Positions 25,669 through 36,921 of a stretch of DNA of 64,000 nt are shown piece by piece. The notes under the pieces were generated by a model. It worked only from the letters and a program-made list of their open reading frames with translations. It had not been told where the DNA came from and ran no database searches. The stretch's first letter is position 1, and every line of letters starts with the position of its first letter. The position numbers and the translations under genes were made by a program. This DNA comes from Carex sylvatica (taxonomy: Eukaryota; Streptophyta; Magnoliopsida; Poales; Cyperaceae), in assembly GCA_964058845.1 (NCBI GenBank), contig CAXKVR010000036.1:124001-188000 (forward strand). The letters are read 5' to 3'.

Positions 25669-26075
25669 TGGACTATGGTACATTGCAATGCATAGGTATT
25701 TTTGTGCGTTTGGCCATAAATCACCGGATTCAAAGTCCAAATGATCGATCTAAACAGTTCATCTTGTTCTCCATATTAATATGTGCTTGGAGACCAAATT
25801 TTATATTTTTTGGAATTTTTTTACTATTTATTAAGCCACTTTGAAAATCACTCATCCAATTGTGCCTTTTTATTTTACTGTTACCGTTGGATCAGTGATT
25901 TTCAAAATGGCTTAATAAATAGTAAAAAAATTCCAAAAAAAATGTAAACTTTGGTCTCCAAGCACATTAATATGAAGAATAAAATGAATGTTTGGATTTG
26001 TCATTTGGACTTTGAATCGGTGATTTATGGTCCAATGCACAAAAATGCCTATGCATTGCAATGTACCATAGCCCA

Positions 26076-26083
<8 letters not shown>
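25667..26083. mobile_element. Palindromic (TA)n-associated element, copy 2
   Basis: Outer arms read GGACTATGGTACATTGCAAT...TTTTTGTGC and its inverted copy; the middle carries the shared GGAGACCAAATTTTA and TTACTATTTATTAAGCC boxes; the inner part is GAAAATCACTCATCCAA. The palindrome continues outward into (GA)n at the left and (CT)n at the right, then (TA)n on both sides. Confidence 0.8.
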
Positions 26084-26120
<37 letters not shown>

Positions 26121-28302
26121 TTTAAAATATGCATATTTAAGTCCACATAAAAATCTGCATATAGAGCCGCATACTGCATATGCAGTATGCAGTATGCAAC
26201 GACCTTCCATATAACACATAAAAACTGCATTTAATAACATTGATTTTACCACTATCCGCTCCGTGTCCACTCCTTTTTCACCTCTATCTCTAAGGCATGT
26301 CAAAGTCATCATAAATTTCAAATTGTTCGATCAATCATTAATTGTCGACAAACTTAATTATATGGCTGAAAATAACTTAATATTTTACTAATAATTGGAG
26401 GAAAAAAAACGATGAACAAAAATAATTTCATTCCTGTGATTTGAGAGAATTGAAATCTCTTGCTGAAATCCGACCCTAAGGACAAAAAATTGACTAAGAT
26501 GTCAAGACAATGAACTAATAAATCCAACAATGAAGACAAGTGTCAAACAATTTATTATTGTCTTCTCCACCTTTATTTTATTTTGATTGCTTATATTTTA
26601 CAACTGATTTTTTTCTTCTTAGTTTTCTCCTTTTCAACCCTATTTTTTTTAATTTAATCACATGATTGGTAAATTAGATGAATTTCAAGGTAATTTTTAA
26701 AAGCTCCGCACTAAAATCTCTTCTCAATTTAAAAGCTTTTATGAACAAACTTCAATTCACAATCTTCACTTTTCATCTCAATTGTTTTTATCTCATTCAA
26801 TTAGAACTTAGTGTACATTTTTTCTAAAGTTGATAACTTTTGTTATTCATAGTAATTGAAAGAGATATGTATCTTGTCTCATTTCTCATTGTCATTACCA
26901 ACTCAACATCTATATATACAAAAAAAAAAGTGATATAGTAAAAGTGTGTTGAACTTGAATTGCATGAATGAGACATCCCAATTTTATGGAGCAAGATCAG
27001 TGACGTAACCAGAATTTGAGTTAGAGGTAAGCACAAAATTTCAAGTTACCAGGTTATTAGATCAGTGAGCAAAACTAATATACTTGAATTATTTCAATCA
27101 ATCTCACTAAATTATAAATCAGATTTAAACAAAAATCAAGAAAAACATTAACACTCAACAATTTTAATCAATTATCAGTCGTAATTTATAATTAATTCAT
27201 TCAATTGAATTGCAATATTGAATTGTTAAAAAATAAAAGTAGGCAATCTAATTTTCAAAAGTAGACAATCTAACATATTTATACTACTTCATACATAATT
27301 TTAAAATTTCAGAGTAGACAATTGTCTACCTCTGTAATATGGTGGCTCTGCCAATGAGCAGCGATTTAAAAAATACACCATTAATTGAAGTATATATAAA
27401 GGAAAAGGCTAATACAAGAACTAACAGTGTTTTTCTAGAAACTTCTACTATTTAAAAAGATAAATTTTTCCTTCTCCATCCTTTTTATGTTAAAATACGG
27501 AGACCTTCTTTTAGTCTTTGAGGGTGGGTACCACTTGCTATTAAATTTTTTCCATCCTTAGACCGAACTACCATGCTGTACATATAGAATCTCAATCAAG
27601 ATTCAACATGCATGGGGCCTTTTTCTAACGGGCCGGGTTAGGGTCCACCATTTGGCTATACCTAATCCGAACATACGTGAGAGAGTAGTTGAGAGCTCTT
27701 CAACCTTTTTTAACTGGTAATTGAATTTTCTAAAAAAACTAGTAAATTGAAGGAAATTAATTGTATTGTTATAGGTTCTGTTATGGTCCACCATGACATA
27801 TTTTGATTATGTGACGTAATTTACATATTGGGTGACATGTTTACTTACATAATATATATATATTTTTTAAATAATACACTATAATATGCCATGCAAATTA
27901 ATTCTGATATGTCTATTTTTTTGAAATAATTGGTAGAGGTATGTTATATCGCAAAACTAATTCATTCTGATGTGTCATGTCATGTTATGTCACGAAACTA
28001 ATTTCAAAAATTATTTATTTATTTTAATTTATTTTATTTTATAATATTTTCTTATATTTAACATTTTTTCTGTATATTAATTTGAAATCTGAAAAATATA
28101 ATTAAATATATTTAGTCACTTCACTTTGTAATTAAACATGATATGACATTACGAGACTTAAATATGTCCTAATATATTTTGTTTAATCACGTCACATGGT
28201 AACTACATATAAAGTGACAATTTATATAATGTAATTATTTTTTACTATTTTAATCACATTCTGCCACGTTAAGTAATTTTTTTTTTTATCATGTAACACG
28301 AC
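26084..28302. other. AT-rich intergenic sequence, no gene recognised
   Basis: Short open frames occur but show no family signature. A tract of repeated CATGTCATGTTATGTCACGA-like words lies around 27830-28200. Confidence 0.4.
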
Positions 28303-29094
28303 TAGGGCTGACAAAAAAGCTCGTGGCTCGTGGCCCGCTTGGTATTCGTCCGTGACTCGATCGGTAACAGTTCGTTCATTAGTGGATCGAGTTAAAATTA
28401 GCTCGCTCGCTACATACTCGAGCCAAAATTAACGAGTTTGAGTTTGGCCTGGCTCGGCACGAGCCAGCTCGGTCGTTAACGAGCTTTTTAATATACATAG
28501 TTAATAGTTTAATCGGATCCGTTAACTTTAGATTGAGGATATTATTGTTTATGGATGTTATAGCCAGTGTTATGGCAATTGTACTTTGGACTGTGTTTAA
28601 GTTGATTGGTAATTTTGTATGTAATATGTGTGAATTAATTATAAGCAATTAAGTTAATTTGTATGAATTTGTTTGATTTGGTATGCATGAATTTATTATG
28701 TGAATATGTTTGTATGAATTTAGAATTTTGATATATTTGTATGTACGAATTTAGTTGTAAACTTAATTTATAGTAGTTGATTTGCTTAATTACAATTGAA
28801 TTAAGAGTATTTCTCAGTAATTAGTCATATAAATATTATTTTGTTTTAGTCATAATTGATAAGATGTGTTATGAAAATTTAAGATATAACAGGAAAGAAA
28901 AAAAATACAAATTTATAAATCTGTCAAGCTAGTAACGAGCTAGCTCAGCTGGCTCGGACAAGCCACGAGTCGGTCTTAAGCGATAATTTTAGCTCGGAAC
29001 CTAAAATTCAAATTCGCTCGCTCAGCTTAATACACCAACAAACCGAGTACGAGTGTGACCTAGCTCGCTCTTTAACAACTCGTTGCCACCCCTA
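28303..29094. mobile_element. Non-autonomous hAT element, TSD AACACGAC
   Basis: Perfect 8-bp direct repeats AACACGAC (28295-28302, 29095-29102) flank 792 bp with ends TAGGGCTGACAA and TTGCCACCCCTA, inverted with two mismatches. Subterminal regions are full of CTCGG/GAGCTCG/CGAGCCA words in both orientations, the binding-site-like clusters seen in hAT elements. The AT-rich centre has no transposase frame. Confidence 0.9.
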
Positions 29095-29175
29095 AACACG
29101 ACGTAACAAAAGTAATTGTCTTGTTAGTTAGTGACGTCATGTTAAATTTTCCTTCAGTCTTACCGTGCTTCAATC

Positions 29176-29961
29176 TAGAGGTTTGCTTTTACCCGCCCGG
29201 GTCGGACCCGACCCGTACCCGCCCGTGCCCGTTACCCGGGTTACCCGTGCCCGAGCCCGGGTATGGGTCGGGTAAACGGGTACACGGGTACGGGTAAAAA
29301 ACGGGTAGGGTACGATTTTTTGGTTCAAAACCCGACCAAACCCGGTCCGATTTAAGTCCGACCCGACCCGACCCGACCCGACCAACCCGACCCGGACCCG
29401 GACCCGACCCCGACCCGACCCGACCCGACCCGACCCGACCCGTACCCGACCTGTACCCGACCCCGTACCCGACCCCGTACCCGACCCGTACCCGTTAAAA
29501 AATTCAAAAAAATTCAAAAAAATTCAGAAAAATTCAAAAAAATTCAAAAAAATTCAAAAAAATTTCAAAAAAATTCAAAAAAAATTCAAAAAAATTCGAA
29601 AAAATTCGAAAAAATTCAAATTTTTTTGAAATTTCGAATTTGCCGCCTAAAAAAAAAAAAAAAAAAAAAAAAAAAACAGAAAAAACCAGAAAAAAAACAG
29701 AAAAAAAAAAAAAAAAAAAAAAAAAAACCGGACCGGACCGGGTACCCGACCCGGACCGGGTACCATACCCGGACCGCCCTACCCGTGCCGGGTACCACGG
29801 GCACGGGTAAAACTCGGGTCGGGTACGGTTTTTGAAAATTATACCCGAGTATACCCGCCCCGAGATACCCGTTTACCCGACCTACCCGTACCCGACCAAA
29901 CCCGTGGCCCGACCCCGGGTAAACCCGGTCCGCCCGGACCCGGTCCGAGGGCACAGCCCTA
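29176..29961. mobile_element. Non-autonomous hAT element with CCCGA arrays, TSD CTTCAATC
   Basis: Perfect 8-bp direct repeats CTTCAATC (29168-29175, 29962-29969) flank 786 bp with ends TAGAGGTTTGC and GCACAGCCCTA. The subterminal 300 bp on each side are dense CCCGACCCGTACCC arrays, mirrored as GGGTACGGG. The centre is (AAAAAATTC)n at about 29498-29620 and A-runs of 20-30 bp. The long open frames here (29170-29954) are artefacts of simple repeats, not genes. Confidence 0.85.
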
Positions 29962-29969
29962 CTTCAATC

Positions 29970-30325
29970 AGCTAAGCGAATCCGGGTAACATAATGGAAC
30001 CCTCACCCGATATCCGAAACACCGATATAATAGACCAATCGATAAGTTTGAAGCTGGATACACCTAAATCCTAATTGGCCGCTCTGCTTGTCATCCTTAC
30101 TTAAAAGCGCTAACACTTGTGAACTGTGTGACATTTGACTGACAGATGAACCGAAGTAATAATATTGACAAGTGACTACGTTCATTAATGCAACATCGTT
30201 TTGACTTACCAAACTGCCACAGAGAATCAGAAACGATTTTTTTCCTCAGCTGGGTCCCAATCCTTGCTTACCTATGCGGCCCGCATTCGGAGGGCCCGCC
30301 GCATTGGGCAGGAGAGACGAGATAA
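29970..30325. other. Intergenic sequence upstream of the PB1-domain gene
   Basis: No recognisable feature. Base composition rises towards the gene (GCGGCCCGCATTCGGAGGGC near 30277). Confidence 0.4.
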
Positions 30326-30502
30326 GATTAGGTCCGATGGGCATGGGACCTACTTTTAGATTCAATTAGTTCCATTACCGTACGATTATCATTAAGATCT
30401 GTTCGTATGGAAATTAATACAGAGGCACACAAATCTTGATGCAATCGAATGGTTACTATACCCATCAAAGCAAAGTAAGTCCGATGGGCATCGGACATAC
30501 TC
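30326..30502. mobile_element. Short inverted-repeat MITE in the PB1-gene promoter region
   Basis: Left end GATTAGGTCCGATGGGCATG...ACCTACTTTT and right end AAAGTAAGTCCGATGGGCAT...ATACTC are inverted copies about 31 bp long. A second copy with the same ends and interior (TTAAGATCTG) lies at 63357-63546. It ends 163 bp before the ATG at 30666. No clear TSD. Confidence 0.65.
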
Positions 30503-30665
30503 TGAACATAGCAGAGACTAGAGAGTAGAGGGAGAGAGAAAAAGAAAGGAAGCGACATCCCACAAGCAAAAGCGAAAGGACCCCATTCATTTCTACCTCA
30601 TTCTACCAAGAATCCCCCAATCTCTCTTCTACCCTTCCTCTCCCCTCTTACTCGGTCCATCCCCC

Positions 30666-32747
30666 ATGGATTCGGTGCCCTCGAGCGCAACGCTCGGTGG
30701 CTACCCTGACTCCGTCGATTCCTCCCCTCGCTCCCGTGGTGGCGAGTCATGGGATGAACCTTACCTCTCCGCCTCAGCCGGAGGCTCCCGTCTCCGCCTC
30801 ATGTGTAGCTATAGCGGTCGCATCGTCCCCCGCCCCACTGACAAGTCGCTCTGCTACCTCGGTGGTGAGACTCGAATCGTGGTTGTCGACCGCCATGCCT
30901 CCCTTGCTGATCTCCATGCTAAGCTCTCTCGCACCCTCCTCGGTGGCCGCCCATTCACCCTCAAGTACCAGCTACCGAACGAAGATCTTGATTCTCTTAT
31001 CTCGGTCTCCACAGATGAGGATTTGGAAAACATGATTGATGAGTATGATCGGATCGTCACTGCCGGATCCACGGGATCAGGTAGCGGATCAACAGGTGGC
31101 GGCTCTAGCCGCACTTCACGGATCCGGTTATTTCTCTTCCCTTGTAAACCCGATTCCTCCTCCTCTATTGGGTCTCTGCTTGATGATTCTACTAAATCAG
31201 AGACCTGGTTTGTGGATGCGTTGAACAGCGCCATGGGGACAATTGATGGACTGCCACGTGGCATGTCAGCTGATTCAACCTCAGTCAATTGTCTTCTTGG
31301 TCTAGAGGATGATTCTTCGACCCACTCCCGGCCAGCAGCAGCAGCGGTGGTTACTGGTGGGCCCGGTGATCAGAAGATGTCACGGCCTGATGTGCACTCG
31401 GTGCCTGATTCGCCGTTGCTGGATAAATCATCTTCCTTTGGGTCTACCTCGTCAGCCCCATCTCTATCGAATCTGCCGCCAATCAGAGTTCGGCCTGATG
31501 ATCGTCCCTCGGACCATAGGATGCAGGGGAATATTGACGAGCAATTTGCGAACATGGCACTGTCGGGCTCTGCTTCTCAGCCCGAGTCAGTACAGCCGGT
31601 TCAGGTGCAGTTCCAGCCCCACCAACCTCCTGTAATCCCGATGCCCAACGCAGCATCTGTTGTCACGACAGCATTTTCACCATCTGAGAACCCTAACCGT
31701 ATGATTTCCGACGATGAGAAATCAGACCACAGTGTTGGAGCTCACAGGCCACAGCAGCTAAAACAAGTTGAGGCCCCACATTCAGATCCTCCATCGAGGT
31801 AGAGAATTGTCTTGTTGCCTGATTCTGATCATAAAATCTCAATTTTGTTTCCTTTGATAATTACTATTTAGGTAAATGATTCCTTTGATAATTTTTTATG
31901 TAGGCCTATGTACTATCAAGAGAGGGTATCAAATGAGCCGGTGAAGCGTGACGTACCAATTACAAATGATGGCACATACCGCGTTTCGGTACCAGTATCA
32001 GAAGCAGCAACATATGTTTATCCCCCGATCCCACAAACAGCACAGCAACCGCCACAGCAACAGCTACAACAACAGCTGCACCAACAGCAACAGCTACAGC
32101 AACAGCAACAGCAACAGCAACAGCTACAGCAACAGCAACAGCTACAACACCTGCCACCACAACAGAATCAGCAAGTGCCGCCCCAGTCATACATACCGGC
32201 TAACGCTCAGTACATGCACCATGCTCCAAGTGGCACCTTCGTACCAGTTCCCTCCTATTACCCGGTACAGCAACCGCCACAGCAAGCACATCAGTTTGAC
32301 TCGCAAGTTCCGATGTACTACATCCCTATTCGTCAGAACCAGCAGCTGCCTTACAATCTGGCGACTGTTTCGCCTAATATGATGGACCCCACTTCTGGCA
32401 AACCAGCAGTTGCCATAACCCAAGTTCCTGTGAAACCAGAAGTGCCGCCAAGTAACTTGTATCGCACAGCTGCACCAGCAGCCACACCAGCACCTTCCGC
32501 AGCATATCCCGGGATGGGTTATCATTTAATGCAACACCACCAACAGGTCCAGCACCATCCTTCTCAGTCTCCAGCTGCTGTTGCTAATTACGGGTATGAA
32601 TTTGCTGATCCGAGTCGGGCTCCTATTTACTATTCACAGGCCACCTCTCCGCCTTCAATGGCCCCGCAGTACCAAGCTGTGACAACGGCATCTGCGCCCT
32701 TGTCTGAGGTGGTACAGGGAGAACTGAGGCAAACTAAGCAATCATAG
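30666..32747 (+). CDS. PB1-domain (Phox/Bem1) protein with glutamine-rich region, two exons
   Basis: Exons 30666-31798 and 31904-32747 join across a GT-AG intron of 105 bp (AG|GTAGAG ... TTATGTAG|GCC), giving 658 residues. The start is the first ATG after a CT-rich leader (CCCCCATGG). Residues about 43-155 form a PB1 domain: RLRLMCSYSGRIVPRP, LGGETRIVVVDR, FTLKYQLPNEDLDSLISV and the acidic OPCA-like STDEDLENMIDEYD, closing with SRIRLFLFP. PB1 domains mediate paired protein-protein binding; the family is a plant group of unknown precise role. The usual first-strand lysine is not evident, so it may act only as the acidic partner. Residues about 380 on are low complexity: a Gln tract of about 45 residues coded by mixed CAG/CAA (32038-32170), then Pro/Gln/Tyr-rich sequence ending LRQTKQS. 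AATAAA lies at 33020. No frameshift; most intact gene here. Confidence 0.9.
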
Positions 32748-34072
32748 CCGTCTCTGGTACGGCTTTTTTTTTTTCTTCGGTTTGTTACTGTTAGTATTAT
32801 AGGGTATGTGTAATTTGTTATAAGGGTCTTCTTAATCTTGGTTGTGCTGTGTAATGGATAGTGTATTTGGCGCTTTATGATAGGCTATGAGCTTAATTGA
32901 GGTTAAGTCGGCTTTTGTAGTTATGTAAATGGCCTCATGGATTGTGATGTCTCAAGTTGTTTAAGGTCGGCCATTGGTGCGAGCAAGTGTTTATGTTGGT
33001 CTATTTCTATATTTATCTGAATAAAAATAGAGAGATGTGTATGCAGATGAAGATCTTCATTAGTGTTATTATTGTCTGTGTATGAGATTTTAGTTTAAAG
33101 TTTTGAAATAATACATTCTTGGGTGCCCCTACTTTTTTCTTCAAATGAACTTGATTTGTGCCCCTACTGATAGATAAGACTACTGCACAATATGGGAAAA
33201 TGTGACTCTTTTTTTTTAACAAAGAATGTTTTTATGCAATGTATTCAGTATCCGATATTGTTGCCAACATTTAATATGCCTATTTATAGGCAAATTCTAG
33301 CAGGTTGACGTCTTATTAAAACTGATTTATACACCTACTGAACGATTTAGATCTGTATCCATGCAAATCTTTTAAATTTTGTTTGTACAAACTACAAGTT
33401 GTAAGCATCAAGGTACAATTTAAAGTCTGACATCTAAATTTGTTAGTGTCCCTTTTCACTGGTATTGTTATATAATTACAATATTGTCATGGTTTTGTTG
33501 TTTCTGGAGGAATGGGTGTTCATGATTCTGGGGGACTGCTATTAACTACAATTGTCATGGGTTTGTTTTATCTCTGTACCGGCACTGCTCTTGTCAGGAA
33601 ATGGGGTACCCAGAATTGATATTGTAAGGGAATGGGAAAGGGGACTGTTGATTAACATGGTTGGATCTCTAAGGCAATGGGAAAGGCAACTGTTATTTTC
33701 ATGGTTGGATCTTTGTACCAGTGCTGGTTCGGGTCTCGACACCAGAATTGCTATTGTAAGGGAATGTGTGCTGGTGCTTCTTTCAAGGGCCTCTCTGCTC
33801 TCTATGTCAGTACTGGTACTGTTCAACCTTTTGGTACCGGAACTGGTATTGTTAAGGAAGGGTCCTCAATTATATGGGTTTGTCTTTGTCAGAGTTTTTT
33901 CTCTGTTGGTCTTGAGTTTCTAATTCTAATACTGCTAACGTAGGGATGCTGGTAATAAATGGGCAATGTTATTGTCACTTTGTCAGGGATATTGCTGTTG
34001 ATGACTTGATGTATTAGTGTTCCGTGAAAGAAAAGCAAGAGATTAAATCACTGTTTATGTAACTTTTTTCAT
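32748..34072. other. 3' untranslated/downstream region of the PB1 gene
   Basis: AATAAA at 33020-33025 is the likeliest polyadenylation signal, about 275 bp after the stop. At about 33550-33860 a block with GGTACC/CAGTACTGGTAC motifs and the phrase TATTGTAAGGGAATG is internally duplicated (33620 and 33753). No further gene. Confidence 0.45.
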
Positions 34073-34176
34073 GTTAATTATGATTAAAAGCGTACTATGT
34101 GTACCAAATCTCATGAATTAGTCACGACAAATTGAAAAGATTTGGTACACATAGTACGTTTTTAATCATAATTAAC
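34073..34176. repeat. Small near-perfect hairpin, 39-bp arms
   Basis: Arms 34073-34111 and 34138-34176 are inverted copies with a single mismatch that would be a G.U pair in RNA; the loop is 26 nt. It starts GTTAATTATGATTAAAAGCG and ends with its mirror. It lies 1.3 kb downstream of the PB1 gene. No relative was noticed elsewhere in the window. It could be a tiny MITE or a small-RNA precursor; sequence alone does not decide. Confidence 0.7.
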
Positions 34177-35360
34177 AGGAGGTAATACACCCAACTATAT
34201 AATATAGTAATTCATAATTTATTGTTCAGGTGCTGTCTTTTCCCTTGAACAGCACTTTATATTTTCTCCTTGACACTTTTTACTCGTGACCTTTTAGGCT
34301 TTTACACAACATGCCTATGTACCGTTGCCAGAAGGTAATACACTCAACTTTAAAAGGTAGCTCTATTACTTACTAAGTTACTATAAATCTACTATTCTTT
34401 TGTTACTCTGGTCCATCTCTTTTCCCTTATTAGTATTGCTATTCTAATAAATGAGAAAAGGTGTTACCATGACCTACATCACAGATTAAAATAAATATTC
34501 TTTTTCTTCAAGGAGTTTGGTGCAAAAAGGAATACCAAGTTTCTCACAAAAGTAAGGAAAAATTATAATAAAAAAAGGGTTTCATGGTGAAAATGCATTT
34601 TGTTTCAGGCATGGGTTTGAAGCAACACAAGCCGAGTTTTTTTAAAATATTCATTTTATAAAATATTTTAATAAAAATAATCAGGATTGGACCATTTTTT
34701 TTTAAAATATCCAAACCGTGGATTTTTTTCACGGCTCAGAATTTTTATTCCAAATCGTGGAAAAAATCCACGGTCCGGCTTTTTTATTTTATTTTTATAA
34801 ACTCATTTTTTTTTGTAATATATAATATATGTATATGTATATGTATATGTGTGTATATATATAATATGTGTATGTATATGTAATATATGTATATATAATA
34901 TAACGGCGCAATTGATACAGGGATCTCTGCTGTTAAATCAAAAAGCCTGGATTGATACAGGGATTAAACTGCAAAAATGATTACACCATCATGTAGAGCA
35001 TTAAAAAATACACATAATTGACACAAATTTCAATTTATTTGATTTTTTTTACTATTAGTTATTAGTTATGAATTTTTAAAGTTTAGCTTCCGAAATTTTT
35101 TTAAACAACCATTACTTTGGTTAGGAAAGTCGGATTTGCGCGTATGACCACTTTTTGAAAAGGGGGGACGAGACGAATCTGAATATCATCTAGGGAGTCA
35201 CCCCTGCTTATTAGAACCATCATAATTTAAAAAAAATATATATCGTTTAGTGTCTCAAAAATTCAGTTTAAGTTTTTGATAGGTATACAACGACCGGTAT
35301 TTTATTTATAAACGTCTTTTTTTTTTTTTATAAACTCATTCTTTTTATAATATATATATA

Positions 35361-35764
35361 GGGACCGGCTAATTTGCTGCTGGCAGCATTTCTGCCCGAG
35401 GTGCTGCTGGCCGTTTTTTAATTTTGTGATGCCCAAACAATAAATTCAAACCGTTAGATGTTTAATCCATATTATAATCTACTTGGAGACCAAATTTTAC
35501 ATTTTTTTGAATTTTTTTACTATTTATTAATCTGGTTTGAAAACTGCTGATTTCAATGCTGCAGAAATTTACTGAAATCAGCAGTTTTCAAACCAGCTTA
35601 ATAAATAGTAAAAAAATTCAAAATAATGTAAAATTTGGTCTCCAAGTAGATTATAATATAGATTAAACATCTACCGGTTTGGATTTGTTGTTTGGACATC
35701 ACAAAATAAAAAAATGGCCAGCAGCACCTCGGGCAGAAATGCTGCCAGCAGCAAATTAGCCGTT

Positions 35765-35772
<8 letters not shown>
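35361..35772. mobile_element. Palindromic (TA)n-associated element, copy 3
   Basis: Outer arms GGGACCGGCTAATTTGCTGC, GCAGCATTTCTGCCCGAGG and their mirrors; shared middle box CTTGGAGACCAAATTTTACA and TTTACTATTTATTAA; inner arm TCTGGTTTGAAAACTGCTGA, different from copies 1, 4 and 7-9. (TA)n on both sides. Confidence 0.85.
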
Positions 35773-35798
<26 letters not shown>

Positions 35799-35799
35799 T

Positions 35800-36217
35800 G
35801 ACTAATATGCATTCATATGCATATGGGTCGAAATACATACGGTCCAAATTTGAAATTTCAAAATCCAAAAAGTCGATCTAAACCGCTCATCTTGTTCTCC
35901 ATATTAATGTGCTTGGAGACCAAATTTTTACATTTTTCTGAATTTTTGTACTATTTATTAAGCCACTTTGAAAATTGTTGATCCAACGGTGGCTTAACAA
36001 AACAGTAAAATCAGCAGCCACCGTTGGATCAATAATTTTCAAAGTGGCTTAATAAATAATACAAAAGTTCAGAAAAATGTAAAATTTGGTCTCCAAGCAC
36101 ATATTAATATGGAGAACAAGTTGAACAGTTCAGATCGACTTTTTGAATTTTGAAATTTTAAATTTGGACCATATGTATTTCAGCATATATGCATACGAAT
36201 GCACATTAGTCTCTCTA
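35800..36217. mobile_element. Palindromic (TA)n-associated element, copy 4
   Basis: Outer arms GAGTGACTAATATGCATTC with mirror GAATGCACATTAGTCTCTC; shared middle box CTTGGAGACCAAATTTTTAC; inner arm GAAAATTGTTGATCCAACGG. (TA)n on both sides. Confidence 0.85.
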
Positions 36218-36281
36218 TGTATATGTATATATAATATAATACATGTATATACATATACATATATTATATTATACATATATT

Positions 36282-36697
36282 ATATGAGGAGGGATCCACT
36301 TACAACAACTTGAAAGTTACAACATCTTACAACATTGTTTTTTTTTCATTTTCAAAGTCTAAATCGTCGATCCAAACCGTTAGATATTCAATCTATATTA
36401 AAACATGCTTGCAGACCAAATTTTACATTTTTTGAAATTTTTTTGCTATTTATTAAGATGGGTACAAAATCGCTGTATTTATTAAAATTCTGCACCATTA
36501 AAAAACAGCGATTTTGTACCCATTTTAATAAATAGCAAAAAAATTTCAAAAAATGTAAAATTTGGTCTGCAAGCATGTTTTAATATAGATTGAATATCTA
36601 ACGGTTTGGATCGATGATTTAGACTTTGAAAAGGAAAAAAAACGATGTTGTAAGATGTTGTAGCTTTCAAGTTGTTGTAAGTGGATCCCTCCTCATA
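36282..36697. mobile_element. Palindromic (TA)n-associated element, copy 5
   Basis: Outer arms GAGGAGGGATCCACTTACAA, CATCTTACAACATTG with mirror ending GTGGATCCCTCCTC; shared middle box GCAGACCAAATTTTACATTT; inner arm GATGGGTACAAAATCGCTGT. TA-rich on both sides. The short open frames at 36335-36670 read across the palindrome and are not genes. Confidence 0.85.
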
Positions 36698-36921
36698 TTA
36701 TATATACATATATTATACATACATATACATATATTATAAAAAATAAGTTTATAAGAAAAAAAAAGGTCGGACCGTGAATTTTTTTTACGGTTTGGAATAA
36801 AAATTCCGGACTGTGAAAAAAATCGACGATTTGGATATTTTAAAAAAATCGGTTCAATTCTAGTTATTTTTATTAAAATATTTTATAAAATAAATATTTT
36901 TAAAAAACTCGGCACCACAAG

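Larger units (their letters stand above)
34632..36912. mobile_element. Composite long-TIR (Mutator-like) element with three nested palindromes
   Basis: Terminal arms of about 190 bp are inverted copies: CCGAGTTTTTTTAAAATATT...TTTATAAAATATTTTAATAAA...AAATATCCAAACCGTGGATT at left, its mirror at right. Flanking 9-bp repeats CAACACAAG / CACCACAAG (34623-34631, 36913-36921) match 8 of 9. Inside, 34910-35210 is an inverted copy of sequence also found in the 44703-48233 element (GTCGGATTTGCGCGTATGACC). Three palindromic elements (35361, 35800, 36282) lie between TA tracts. No transposase. Confidence 0.8.

Noticed and set aside
29170..29954. Overlapping open frames of 112-115 codons on the minus strand and a Lys-rich frame on the plus strand
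   Set aside because: They translate CCCGA/GGGTA and poly-A repeats inside a hAT element with a perfect 8-bp TSD; repeat-driven, no domain.
30697..31635. Long frames in other phases and on the minus strand inside the PB1 gene exons
   Set aside because: Shadows of a GC-rich coding exon; the PB1 frame has the domain signature and the splice junction.
31960..32190. Minus-strand Val/Ala-repeat frame
   Set aside because: Antisense of the CAG/CAA glutamine tract.
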